Shown one piece after another: positions 1 through 6,789 of a stretch of 7,369 nucleotides of DNA. Location of the stretch: the NCBI GenBank assembly GCA_030151135.1, contig JASLEQ010000397.1, positions 1-7,369 on the forward strand, given 5' to 3'. The DNA comes from Candidatus Sulfotelmatobacter sp. GTDB taxonomy: Bacteria > Acidobacteriota > Terriglobia > Terriglobales > SbA1. Below the pieces are notes generated by a model. It was not told the DNA's origin. It did not search any database and worked only from the letters and a program-made list of their open reading frames with translations. A program made the translations under genes and the position numbers. The stretch's first letter is position 1, and each line of letters opens with the position of its first letter.

Positions 1-79
1 GGAGACGCGTCCGGGCATTATCTTGTAGAAGGGAACGGGTGTCAACTCTTGGAGCAAAAAATCTGGTGCTGCTGCTAGA

Positions 80-526
80 ATGCGTGGCGTGAAACGACGA
101 ACACTGATCAAGGCAATTCCTGCGGCGGCAATTCTTCCGGCTTCACTCTGGGCGGCTTCTCGAGTGGGCGCATCTTCCGATCAAGACTCTAGCGGGGTGT
201 TTGAGCTGCGCGTCTATCACGCGGCTGAGGGAAAGCTGGGGGAACTCGAGGCCCGGTTCCGGGATTACACAGTCAAAATCTTCGAGCGGCACGGGATGAA
301 GAGCGTGGCTTATTGGACTCCGATGGATGAGCCCGACAAGAGCAACACGTTGATCTACATTCTGCAGCATCCGAGCCGGGAGGCCGCGGCGGCCAACTGG
401 AAGGCGTTCCAGGACGATGAGGAATGGAAGAGTGTGAAGGAGAAATCCGAGGCGAATGGGAAGTTGGTAGAGAAGGTGGATTCAACTTACATGATGATGA
501 CGGACTTCTCTCCGAGACTGCGGTAG
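80..526 (+). CDS. Exported NIPSNAP-family protein with Tat-like leader
   Basis: This encodes a 148-residue protein. Residues 1-31 look like an export signal: an N-terminal basic stretch with a twin-arginine pair (VKRRTLIK, close to the Tat consensus RRxFLK), then a hydrophobic Ala/Leu/Ile segment and a small-residue region (RVGAS) suited to cleavage. From about residue 41 the protein matches the NIPSNAP fold, a ferredoxin-like alpha/beta dimer: an ELRVYHAAEGKLGELEARF start, then HGMKSVAYWTP, the strand TLIYILQH, and a C-terminal helix rich in W/K/E with the closing MMMTDFSP. NIPSNAP proteins have no agreed biochemical role, so none is assigned. ATG 80 is the only ATG/GTG/TTG between the upstream in-frame stop (26-28) and the leader; GTG 89 is an alternative that would keep the RR pair. 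The Shine-Dalgarno is weak. The gene appears monocistronic. Family assignment is firm; Tat rather than Sec export is inferred. Confidence 0.88.
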   Translation: MRGVKRRTLIKAIPAAAILPASLWAASRVGASSDQDSSGVFELRVYHAAEGKLGELEARFRDYTVKIFERHGMKSVAYWTPMDEPDKSNTLIYILQHPSREAAAANWKAFQDDEEWKSVKEKSEANGKLVEKVDSTYMMMTDFSPRLR

Positions 527-542
527 AGCGAACACCTCAGCG

Positions 543-574
543 GCCATCGTCTTGAGCGATGGCGGGCCATTTTA
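543..574 (+). terminator. Weak hairpin, possible terminator after the NIPSNAP gene
   Basis: A 7-bp perfect stem, gccatcg (543-549) with cgatggc (557-563), encloses a 7-nt loop 17 nt after the stop codon. It is followed by a short T stretch (attttaa, 569-575) that begins about 6 nt beyond the stem instead of directly after it. The position fits an intrinsic terminator, but the short stem and poor U-tract make it weak. Confidence 0.4.
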
Positions 575-575
575 A

Positions 576-930
576 TCCTAGGATGAACGACCCCGCTGTT
601 GTGTAGAATGTGGAAGCATTATTCCCTCAGTGTTGGTTCTGCGGTGACTCCAAGATCAAGTTTGTGCATTGTGCGCCGGGAAGTGCGTGGCGTGTGAAAA
701 GTTTTTCGCACGACGCGTAACGCGACTCCCGGCACGGCGGTTATCTAACTTAGGTATGGGAATGGCATTCTCAGAGTGAGATAGCCGCAGGAAAGCGCAA
801 AACAGTCGCTGAACTCTGAATCTTTTTGAAACTTGGTTAAATCAATATTCCAATCGCTGGGGACATTCGGCGGCTCCCAGATAGTCAAAACGCAAACAAC
901 CAAGAGCTGTTCTGTTTTACAGGAGAAGGT
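576..930. other. Non-coding region upstream of the efflux operon
   Basis: No convincing gene lies here on either strand. It holds the large palindrome described separately (675-733), a 7-bp inverted repeat tcagagt/actctga (771-777 and 813-819), and an AT-rich patch at 821-850 with a TTGAAA hexamer (826-831) that could be a -35 element. No good -10 sits at the ideal distance (849-854 is TCCAAT). A loose dyad TTGG-N13-CCAA (833-853) overlaps this patch and could be an operator. The region ends with the strong ribosome site AGGAG (921-925) of the adaptor gene. A promoter for the operon must lie here, but I cannot place it with confidence. Confidence 0.5.
675..733. repeat. Large imperfect palindrome / nested stem-loop
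   Basis: An outer 7-bp stem gccggga (675-681) / tcccggc (727-733) encloses an inner hairpin. In the inner part, 684-699 pairs with 704-719, with one G/A mismatch (690/713), three G-T wobbles and a 4-nt loop (700-703). That gives about 22 paired positions in 59 nt. It is not followed by a T tract, so it does not look like a terminator. It could be an RNA structure in a 5' leader, a protein-binding dyad, or a copy of a dispersed palindromic element; the sequence alone does not decide. Confidence 0.55.
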
Positions 931-2058
931 ATGGCGAAGCGGATGATCCTGATGTTGGTGATCATGGTAGCCCTGGTTGGGGGCTTGGGGTTCATCAAGT
1001 ACAAGCAGGTGGAAGCGGCGATTGCGGCGGGGGCGAATTTCCAGATGCCACCGACGGCAGTGACGACCGTAGTGGCGCAGAAGGATACGTGGCCCTCGAC
1101 GATGGGTGTGATCGGGACGGCGGCGGCAATCCAAGGCGTGACAGTGAGCGCGGACCTGCCGGGGACGATCGACAAGATTCATTTCGAGTCTGGCCAGTGG
1201 ATCAAGGAAGGGCAGATCCTGGTGGAACTGGATACGCGCCAGGAACGGGCGCAGCTTGCGAGCCTTGAGGCACAGCGGGACCTGGCCGGTATCAATTATG
1301 GACGCGCGCAGGAGCTGGTGAAAGAAGGGGTCATCGCGAAGCAGGAGTATGACAACGCGGCGGCGCAACAGAAGGCGACCGAGGCGCAGGTGGGCGACAT
1401 CAAGGCGGCGATTGCGCGGAAGACGATCCGCGCGCCGTTCTCGGGTGTGCTTGGAATCCGGCAGGTGAGCTTGGGCCAGTACCTGGCGGCAGGGCAGGCG
1501 ATTGTCTCGTTGCAGACGCTGAGTCCGATATATGTGAATTTTGGGGTACCGCAGCAGGATTCCGGGAAGGTGATTGCGGGACACGTTGTGCGCGTGTCGA
1601 GCTCAGATGTGCCGGGGATGAATTTCACGGGCCGCATTATCGCGCTGGATTCCGTGATCAACGAGCAGACGCGAAACATCCAGGTGCAGGCAGTTGTAAC
1701 CAACAAGGACAACCGGCTGCGTCCGGGGATGTTTGTGCAAGTGGAGTTGCCGTTGGGGAGTCCGAAGCAGGTGATTGCGCTACCGGCGTCGGCGATCAAC
1801 TACGCGCCGTATGGCGACTCGGTGTACGTCATTGCCAACATGACGGATCCGAAAGGACGCCCCTATAAAGGAGTGCGCCAGCAGGTGGTGAAGATCGAAG
1901 GATCGCGTGGAGACCAGGTGGGGGTTGTGTCGGGATTGAATGCGGGCGATGAAGTTGTAAGCTCGGGCGTATTCAAGCTGCGAAATGGAGCTCCCGTGCA
2001 AGTGAATAACTCGGTAAAACCGAGCAACAGCATCAATCCGAATCCGCAGGACAGCTAA
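931..2058 (+). CDS. RND efflux periplasmic adaptor (membrane fusion protein, AcrA/MexA/HlyD type)
   Basis: This 375-residue protein is the periplasmic adaptor that links an inner-membrane RND pump to an outer-membrane channel. Residues 5-21 form a hydrophobic N-terminal membrane anchor; there is no lipobox cysteine, so it is probably held by an uncleaved helix and not lipidated. Next come the first lipoyl half (about 68-100, with PGTIDKIHFESGQWIKEGQILVELD), an alpha-helical hairpin (101-163, rich in A/Q/E/K, including VKEGVIAKQEYDNA), the second lipoyl half (164-200, IRAPFSGVLGIRQVSLGQY), a beta-barrel domain (about 201-275, ending LRPGMFVQVELP) and a membrane-proximal domain (276-358). Length is normal for the family. 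ATG 931 has a strong Shine-Dalgarno (AGGAG, 921-925) at good spacing. The pump gene follows 90 nt downstream on the same strand, so the two are almost certainly one operon. The drug or metabolite handled cannot be told from the sequence. Confidence 0.96.
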   Translation: MAKRMILMLVIMVALVGGLGFIKYKQVEAAIAAGANFQMPPTAVTTVVAQKDTWPSTMGVIGTAAAIQGVTVSADLPGTIDKIHFESGQWIKEGQILVELDTRQERAQLASLEAQRDLAGINYGRAQELVKEGVIAKQEYDNAAAQQKATEAQVGDIKAAIARKTIRAPFSGVLGIRQVSLGQYLAAGQAIVSLQTLSPIYVNFGVPQQDSGKVIAGHVVRVSSSDVPGMNFTGRIIALDSVINEQTRNIQVQAVVTNKDNRLRPGMFVQVELPLGSPKQVIALPASAINYAPYGDSVYVIANMTDPKGRPYKGVRQQVVKIEGSRGDQVGVVSGLNAGDEVVSSGVFKLRNGAPVQVNNSVKPSNSINPNPQDS

Positions 2059-2071
2059 CAACAGCCGAATT

Positions 2072-2102
2072 CCCACGCCTCGCAAAGGCGGCGAGACGTG
2101 GG
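2072..2102. repeat. Strong intercistronic hairpin between adaptor and pump genes
   Basis: The arm cccacgcctcgc (2072-2083) pairs with gcgagacgtggg (2091-2102): 11 of 12 positions match, with a single C/A mismatch, around a 7-nt loop. No T tract follows, so it is unlikely to stop transcription fully. It lies in the 90-nt gap of the efflux operon, 36 nt before the pump's ribosome site. It could tune the adaptor-to-pump ratio by protecting or cutting the mRNA. The GTGGGGCA flank recalls short palindromes scattered between genes in acidobacterial genomes; that resemblance is from memory. Confidence 0.65.
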
Positions 2103-2148
2103 GCATCCCAATTTCCATGGTCAGCAGCATCGTCGGTGAGGAGCGGGC

Positions 2149-5100
2149 ATGAAGTTTACTGACATCTTTGTAAAGAGACCGGTGCTGGCGATGGTGGTAA
2201 ACCTCGTCATACTGATTGCTGGTCTGCAGGCGATTCGGTCGCTCAGCGTGCGGCAGTATCCGCGCAGCGATATCGCGGTGGTGCAGATCACGACCGTGTA
2301 CGTGGGCGCGAATGCGGACCTGGTGCGCGGATTCGTCACGACTCCGATTGAGCGGGTGGTGGCCAGTGCCGACGGCATCGACTACATGGAGTCGACCAGC
2401 GCGCAGGGACTGAGCACGATCCAGGTCCATCTGAAGATCAATTACGACACGACGGCTGCGCTGACGCAGATCCAGGCGAAGGTAGAGCAGGTGCGGAACG
2501 ATCTGCCGCCGGATGCGCAGATTCCGGTCATTGACCTGCAAACCGCGGACAACCAGTTTGCGGCAATGTATCTCGGGTTTTCCTCGAAGGACCTCGACCA
2601 GAACCAGATTACGGATTATCTGACCCGGGTGGTGCAGCCGAAGCTGAGCGCGATCAGCGGCGTACAGCGGGCTGACATTCTGGGAAACCGGACGTTCGCG
2701 ATGCGGCTCTGGCTTAAACCGCAGGAGATGGCAGCGCGCGGCGTTTCGCCGTCGGACGTGCATGACGCGCTATCGAAAAACAATTATTTGTCGGCGCTGG
2801 GAAGCACCAAGGGTTCGATGGTATCGGTGAACCTGATCGCGAACACCGATCTGCGCACGCCGGAAGAGTTCCGGCAGATGGTGATCAAGGAGTCGAATGG
2901 CACGGTTGTTCGGCTGGGCGAGGTCGCCGATGTTGAGCTCGGGGCCGAGAACTACGACCAGGATGTGCGGTTCAACGGCGAAACGGCGACGTTCATGGGC
3001 ATCTGGGTACTGCCGACGGCGAACTCGCTGGACGTGATCAAGGCGGTACGGGCGCAGCTGCCGGCGATCGAGGCTCAGCTTCCGACGGGGATGAAAGTAG
3101 GCGTCCCTTACGATTCGACCGAATACATCCAGGACGCAATTAACGAAGTGTTGCACACGCTGACCGAGACGCTGGTGATCGTGATTGTGGTCATCTTCCT
3201 GTTCCTGGGATCGTTCCGTTCGGTGCTGATTCCTGTCGTGGCGATTCCAATTTCGCTGATTGGCGCGGTGTTCTTGATGCTCGCGGCCGGATTCACGATC
3301 AACCTGCTGACACTACTGGCGATCGTGTTATCGGTCGGACTCGTGGTGGACGACGCAATCGTGATGGTGGAGAACGTCGAGCGTCATTTGGAGATGGGGA
3401 AGACGCCTTACCAGGCGGCGAAAGATGCGGCGCGGGAATTGGTCGGACCGATTATCGCGATGACGATCACGCTGGCTGCGGTGTACGCGCCGATCGGAAT
3501 TCAGGGAGGATTGACCGGGGCATTGTTCCGCGAGTTTGCGTTCACACTGGCGGGAGCGGTGGTGGTTTCAGGCATCGTGGCGCTGACGCTCTCACCGATG
3601 ATGGGCTCGAAGCTGCTGCGGCAGGGCGCGTCGGACAAGGGATTCTCGGGCATCATCAATCGCGGTTTTGAGAAGGTGCGAAGTCTGTACGGGAGGATGC
3701 TGGCAGGAACGTTGCAGTACCGTCCGGTGGTGCTGACGATATGGGCGATCGTCGCGGTGCTGATGGTCCCCTTCTACATGTTCTCGATGAGAGAACTTGC
3801 TCCGGCAGAGGATCAGGGGGTGGTGTTTGGTGTGATTCAGGCTGCGCCGAACGCGACGATCGATCAGACAAACCTCTTTACGCAAGAGGTGTATGACGTG
3901 TACCACTCGATGCCGGAGAGTGAGAGCACGTTCCAGATTACGCAGCCGAATGGCGGGTTTGGCGGGATGGTGACGAAGCCTTGGAGCCAGCGCTCGAAGA
4001 CGACGCAGCAGTTGCTGATGGAATCGAGCGCGCAGCTTTCGAAGATAGCTGGAATCCGAGTGATTCCGCTGACTCCTCCGCCGTTACCCGGTGGCGGAAA
4101 CTTCCCCGTGGATTTCGTAATTGCGTCGGCGGCGGAGCCGCAACAGGTCAGCCAGCTGGCCGAGCAAATCGTGAAGAAAGCGATGGCCAGCGGGATATTC
4201 ATCTTTGCGGACACGGACGTGAAGTTCGATCAACCCCAGACCGAGGTGGTATTTGACCGCGACAAGTTGCGTTCGCAGGGCGTGGATCTGAGCCAGGCGG
4301 GACAGGATTTGTCGACGATGCTAGGCGGAAATTATGTGAACCGGTTCAGCATCCAGGGCCGCAGCTACAAGGTGATTCCACAGGTAAAGCGAATGGACCG
4401 CCTGACGCCGGAGCAGCTTTCACAGATCTATGTGAAAGGATCTGCGGACAAGCTTGTGCCGCTGTCAACTTTCGCGACGCTGAAGACCACGACGGAGCCG
4501 CGGTCGCTGAATAAATTCCAACAGCTAAACGCGGTGCGAATCCAAGGTGTGATTCCGCCTCCGGTTCCACTGGATCAGGCGCTGACATTCCTGGAGAACG
4601 AGGCGAAGCAGGTCCTGCCGCAGGGATTCACGGTGGATTACGCGGGGGAATCACGGCAGTTGCGGGTCGAAGGCAGCAAGTTCCTGGGAACGTTCCTGCT
4701 GTCGGCGATCCTTATTTACCTGGTGCTGGCGGCACAATTCGAGAGCTTCCGGGATCCTTTCATTATTCTGGCCGGTTCAGTACCGTTGGCGATTTCGGGT
4801 GCGCTGGTGTTCTCGTTCCTGGGATTCACTACGCTGAACATCTATAGCGAGGTCGGACTGATAACGCTGGTCGGATTGATCGCGAAGAACGGAATTCTGA
4901 TCGTGGAGTTCGCCAATCATCTGCAGGAGACCGGGTTGAGCAAACTGCAGGCGATCATCGGCGCATCGACCACTCGATTGCGGCCGATTCTAATGACCAC
5001 GGCTGCGACGATTTGCGGCCACTTCCCGCTGGTGCTCGCGAAAGGGCCGGGCGCCGGAGCGAGAAACAGCATCGGAATTATGCTGGTCAGCGGTATGTTT

Positions 5101-5226
5101 ATCGGGACGTTATTCACGTTGTTCGTGGTGCCGTCGATTTACATGCTGGTGGCGAAGACGCACAAGGCGATGGTAGAGGACCAGGAAACGATTAACGTCC
5201 ACGATCCCGAAGAAGTTGTGGCGTAG
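2149..5226 (+). CDS. RND (HAE-1 family) efflux pump, inner-membrane permease
   Basis: This 1025-residue protein is the proton-driven inner-membrane component of a tripartite efflux system, of the AcrB/MexB/MexW type. It has the standard length and plan: TM1 (about 10-30) after MKFTDIFVKRPVLA, the first periplasmic porter half, a TM2-TM6 block from about 337, a second porter half, and TM8-TM12 from about 845. Key proton-relay residues are present: D401 and D402 in TM4 (GLVVDDAIVMVENVERH), K913 in TM10 (GLIAKNGILIVEFAN), and the TM11 motif RLRPILMT (943-950). A glycine-rich NGGFGG (601-606) sits where AcrB has its switch loop. The HAE-1 motif style suggests organic substrates and not metal ions, but the substrate is unknown. 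ATG 2149 follows GAGGAG (2138-2143) with 5-nt spacing. It is the second and last gene of the operon: a perfect terminator follows 14 nt after the stop, and no TolC-type gene is present. Confidence 0.97.
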   Translation: MKFTDIFVKRPVLAMVVNLVILIAGLQAIRSLSVRQYPRSDIAVVQITTVYVGANADLVRGFVTTPIERVVASADGIDYMESTSAQGLSTIQVHLKINYDTTAALTQIQAKVEQVRNDLPPDAQIPVIDLQTADNQFAAMYLGFSSKDLDQNQITDYLTRVVQPKLSAISGVQRADILGNRTFAMRLWLKPQEMAARGVSPSDVHDALSKNNYLSALGSTKGSMVSVNLIANTDLRTPEEFRQMVIKESNGTVVRLGEVADVELGAENYDQDVRFNGETATFMGIWVLPTANSLDVIKAVRAQLPAIEAQLPTGMKVGVPYDSTEYIQDAINEVLHTLTETLVIVIVVIFLFLGSFRSVLIPVVAIPISLIGAVFLMLAAGFTINLLTLLAIVLSVGLVVDDAIVMVENVERHLEMGKTPYQAAKDAARELVGPIIAMTITLAAVYAPIGIQGGLTGALFREFAFTLAGAVVVSGIVALTLSPMMGSKLLRQGASDKGFSGIINRGFEKVRSLYGRMLAGTLQYRPVVLTIWAIVAVLMVPFYMFSMRELAPAEDQGVVFGVIQAAPNATIDQTNLFTQEVYDVYHSMPESESTFQITQPNGGFGGMVTKPWSQRSKTTQQLLMESSAQLSKIAGIRVIPLTPPPLPGGGNFPVDFVIASAAEPQQVSQLAEQIVKKAMASGIFIFADTDVKFDQPQTEVVFDRDKLRSQGVDLSQAGQDLSTMLGGNYVNRFSIQGRSYKVIPQVKRMDRLTPEQLSQIYVKGSADKLVPLSTFATLKTTTEPRSLNKFQQLNAVRIQGVIPPPVPLDQALTFLENEAKQVLPQGFTVDYAGESRQLRVEGSKFLGTFLLSAILIYLVLAAQFESFRDPFIILAGSVPLAISGALVFSFLGFTTLNIYSEVGLITLVGLIAKNGILIVEFANHLQETGLSKLQAIIGASTTRLRPILMTTAATICGHFPLVLAKGPGAGARNSIGIMLVSGMFIGTLFTLFVVPSIYMLVAKTHKAMVEDQETINVHDPEEVVA

Positions 5227-5240
5227 GTCAGTCGCACTTA

Positions 5241-5280
5241 AAAGAAAGAAGCCCCATCCGAGGATGGGGCTTCTTTCTTT
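5241..5280. terminator. Bidirectional intrinsic terminator between convergent genes
   Basis: A perfect 18-bp palindrome: the left arm 5241-5258 (aaagaaagaagccccatc) is the exact reverse complement of 5263-5280, with tetraloop CGAG (5259-5262). The GC-rich core near the loop is flanked by A-rich and T-rich outer arms, so either strand's transcript gives a hairpin ending in a U-rich tract (cttctttcttt). It lies 14 nt after the pump stop codon and 36 nt beyond the stop of the convergent DUF481 gene, and should end both transcripts. Confidence 0.95.
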
Positions 5281-5310
5281 GTAGTGGCGGGCGGACGCCT
5301 CCGCAACTAC
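5281..5310. repeat. Second hairpin next to the shared terminator
   Basis: The arm gtagtggcgg (5281-5290) pairs with ccgcaactac (5301-5310) except for one position, around a 10-nt loop. It abuts the terminator and begins 6 nt beyond the DUF481 stop, so the minus-strand transcript folds this hairpin first. It has no T tract of its own. It may shield the 3' end of the minus-strand mRNA, or be a copy of a dispersed palindrome. Confidence 0.5.
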
Positions 5311-5316
5311 AAAAGA

Positions 5317-6411
5317 CTAGTGAGTGAAAGAGATGTTGAGACCGGTGGTGAAGATCAAGTCGTTCTTTTTTGCGTCGACGGGAGGATTCGTAACGTAAAT
5401 CTCGCCGAACTGATTTTGCCAGCCAAGCCACTTGTTCAACTTCGTTACGGTGCCGGCGCTAAAGGTGAAGCGATACTGTCCGGTCTGTTGCAGGTCGGGG
5501 AAGAATCCAGCCAATTCGGTGATGGCCGTGCTTTTTCCGATTTTCTGATCCCACTCTTCGCCGAGTGTCAGCGCTACGAATCTGTTCGTCACCCCATAAG
5601 AGGCGTAGATCGGGGGTGGGCCGAGAGCGACGACGGCTCCATTGGAATATGTCTCGTGGGTGTAGTTCAGGCCACCGAGGAAATCGAGTACGGTGCGATC
5701 ATTCTTGATGGCATGGAACCCGAGACCACCGCTATAGACCTGGCGAAGATCAAGGAACTGTAACGCGTTGGCCATGAAGTCGCCTTCACCGAAAGCAAAA
5801 AGCCGGGTATTCAAATCGCGATCATAGCGAAAGCCGCCCTGGTTCAAATTGGCAACGGTGCTAGGGGTGGCGAGGGCGTTGCTGGTATCGATCGAACTGG
5901 CGTAGAGGGTAATTTTGTCGTGCTCGGTGGGATGGACGGCGTTGAAAGCGAGCGCGAGGTTTTCGGTCTCACTATTGCCGCGTGCTACAGAGAATCCGAC
6001 GTTGATACCGCCCTGCCATCCATGCATCAGGCCGGGATGAAGGGTCTTCTCGTAGGTGGTCTGCTCGGCATCGTTCCGCATGTTGGTGATGTCGGCGGTA
6101 GAGGCTTCAACGGGGCCGGACTTGGTGGCCACGTCGATCTTACCGTCGGTAGTGGTGACGGGGCCGACTGCGGTTTTGTTTCCTTTCAATTCGACGTGGA
6201 GTTCCGCGTCGGTTTTAATGGAGTCGATCGCATCGAGTTTGATTTCGACGTCCCCGGCGGATTCGGTGTGAATGACAACGGTCTTGCCGTCAGATTTGAC
6301 GACGGTTCCGGTGATGCGGTCGCCGTTCTTGAGAGTGACCTGATCCGCGAAGAGAGCGGACGAAAATGCGAAAAGCGTGGTTAGTGCCAATACCTGAAAC
6401 GTGCGTAGCAC
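5317..6411 (-). CDS. DUF481 (YdiY-like) outer-membrane beta-barrel protein
   Basis: This 364-residue protein starts with a classic Sec signal peptide (1-22; hydrophobic core VLALTTLFAFSSAL, likely cleavage FA|DQ). Residues 23-115 form a soluble beta-rich part with SH3/Sm-like character (VTLKNGDRITGTVV, then DGKTVVIHTE) that seems to occur twice. Residues 130-364 match the DUF481 barrel: GWQGGINVGFSVARGNSETE, then alternating strands such as GGFRYDRDLNTRLFAFGEGDF, GGLGFHAIKNDRTVLDFLGGLNY and a C-terminal FTTGLNISFTH. The domain is widespread in Gram-negative outer membranes and its function is unknown. The start codon is GTG (6411), supported by GGAGG (6419-6423) seven nt upstream and by the clean signal peptide. 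It lies 124 nt downstream of tatA on the same strand with no clear terminator between them, so read-through from tatA is possible. It converges on the pump gene. Confidence 0.9.
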   Translation of the reverse strand: MLRTFQVLALTTLFAFSSALFADQVTLKNGDRITGTVVKSDGKTVVIHTESAGDVEIKLDAIDSIKTDAELHVELKGNKTAVGPVTTTDGKIDVATKSGPVEASTADITNMRNDAEQTTYEKTLHPGLMHGWQGGINVGFSVARGNSETENLALAFNAVHPTEHDKITLYASSIDTSNALATPSTVANLNQGGFRYDRDLNTRLFAFGEGDFMANALQFLDLRQVYSGGLGFHAIKNDRTVLDFLGGLNYTHETYSNGAVVALGPPPIYASYGVTNRFVALTLGEEWDQKIGKSTAITELAGFFPDLQQTGQYRFTFSAGTVTKLNKWLGWQNQFGEIYVTNPPVDAKKNDLIFTTGLNISFTH

Positions 6412-6535
6412 GGCCTAGCCTCCAAAAGTGCAGAAGAATGAATATCTAATCAGGGACCCCAGTAGCAAATGAACCAAAGGTAAACGAAGACAGACAGGCG
6501 CAAATCTGCTGCAAGCACGGTCGACGAGGAGTCGG

Positions 6536-6730
6536 TTAGCTCTTGGTTTCGGTTTTCTTCTGGTCGGAAGTAGCCGGAGCTGCGGGTTGATCTTTCATGC
6601 CGTCTTTCAGGGCACGAATCCCCTCGCCCAGACCCTTGCCGAGCTCAGGCAGTTTCTTGGGACCGAAGACCAGCAAGGCAATAAAGAAGATGACCAGCAG
6701 GTGCATCGGTTGGAATAGACCTTCAAACAT
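6536..6730 (-). CDS. tatA: TatA/TatE-type twin-arginine translocase subunit
   Basis: A 64-residue protein with the full TatA/E plan: a short periplasmic N-terminus, one transmembrane helix (about 9-22, MHLLVIFFIALLVF), the FG hinge (F22-G23), an amphipathic helix (PKKLPELGKGLGEGIRALKDGMK, about 24-46), and a polar unstructured tail (QPAAPATSDQKKTETKS). TatA forms the pore-like assembly that moves folded proteins with RR leaders across the inner membrane, working with TatC. H10 sits where E. coli TatA has the polar Gln8 when the FG hinges are aligned. ATG 6730 is preceded by GGAGG (6736-6740) at 5-nt spacing. No tatC or tatB is in the window, so the other subunits must be encoded elsewhere. 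TatB is less likely given the short length. Symbol tatA is given by family; tatE is equally possible. Confidence 0.95.
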   Translation of the reverse strand: MFEGLFQPMHLLVIFFIALLVFGPKKLPELGKGLGEGIRALKDGMKDQPAAPATSDQKKTETKS

Positions 6731-6760
6731 CGGAGCCTCCGAGGGTTACAAACAAATTAA

Positions 6761-6789
6761 ATGATACGCTATTTGCCGGTCACAGGGAA
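6761..6789 (-). promoter_or_regulatory. Candidate promoter for tatA
   Basis: On the minus strand a TATCAT hexamer (6766-6761) resembles a sigma-70 -10 box and lies 31 nt upstream of the tatA start. At 17-nt spacing the -35 position (6789-6784) reads TTCCCT, a poor match. The placement is reasonable, but the call rests mostly on the -10 box. Confidence 0.35.

Noticed and set aside
608..697. A 29-residue ATG frame (MWKHYSLSVG...) in the same region.
   Set aside because: No Shine-Dalgarno, no recognisable features, and it overlaps the frame above in a different register; chance is the simplest explanation.
610..720. A 36-codon GTG-started frame with C-x2-C and H-C (CWFCG ... VHCAPG), resembling a tiny zinc-ribbon protein.
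   Set aside because: It starts right after an in-frame stop (604-606), has no ribosome site, uses rare AT-rich codons for this genome (TTA), and its end overlaps the large palindrome. Conservation in relatives would be needed to revive it.
833..853. TTGG-N13-CCAA dyad as an operator for the efflux operon.
   Set aside because: Only 6 of 10 mirrored positions match, which is little above chance in an AT-rich patch; mentioned in the region entry but not called as a site.
745..1584. Long minus-strand open frame overlapping the adaptor gene.
   Set aside because: Its translation is Arg/His/Leu-rich, typical of the antisense of a GC-rich coding gene, and it lies opposite a certain MFP gene with a strong ribosome site.
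1780..2763. Long minus-strand open frame spanning the adaptor-pump junction.
   Set aside because: Low-complexity R/H-rich translation with no family resemblance; it is antisense to two well-supported genes.
5284..6384. Two plus-strand open frames (5284-5763 and 5920-6384) opposite the DUF481 gene.
   Set aside because: They are mirror frames of a gene with a clear signal peptide, ribosome site and barrel pattern; the Gly/Asp/Val-rich translations match no family I know.
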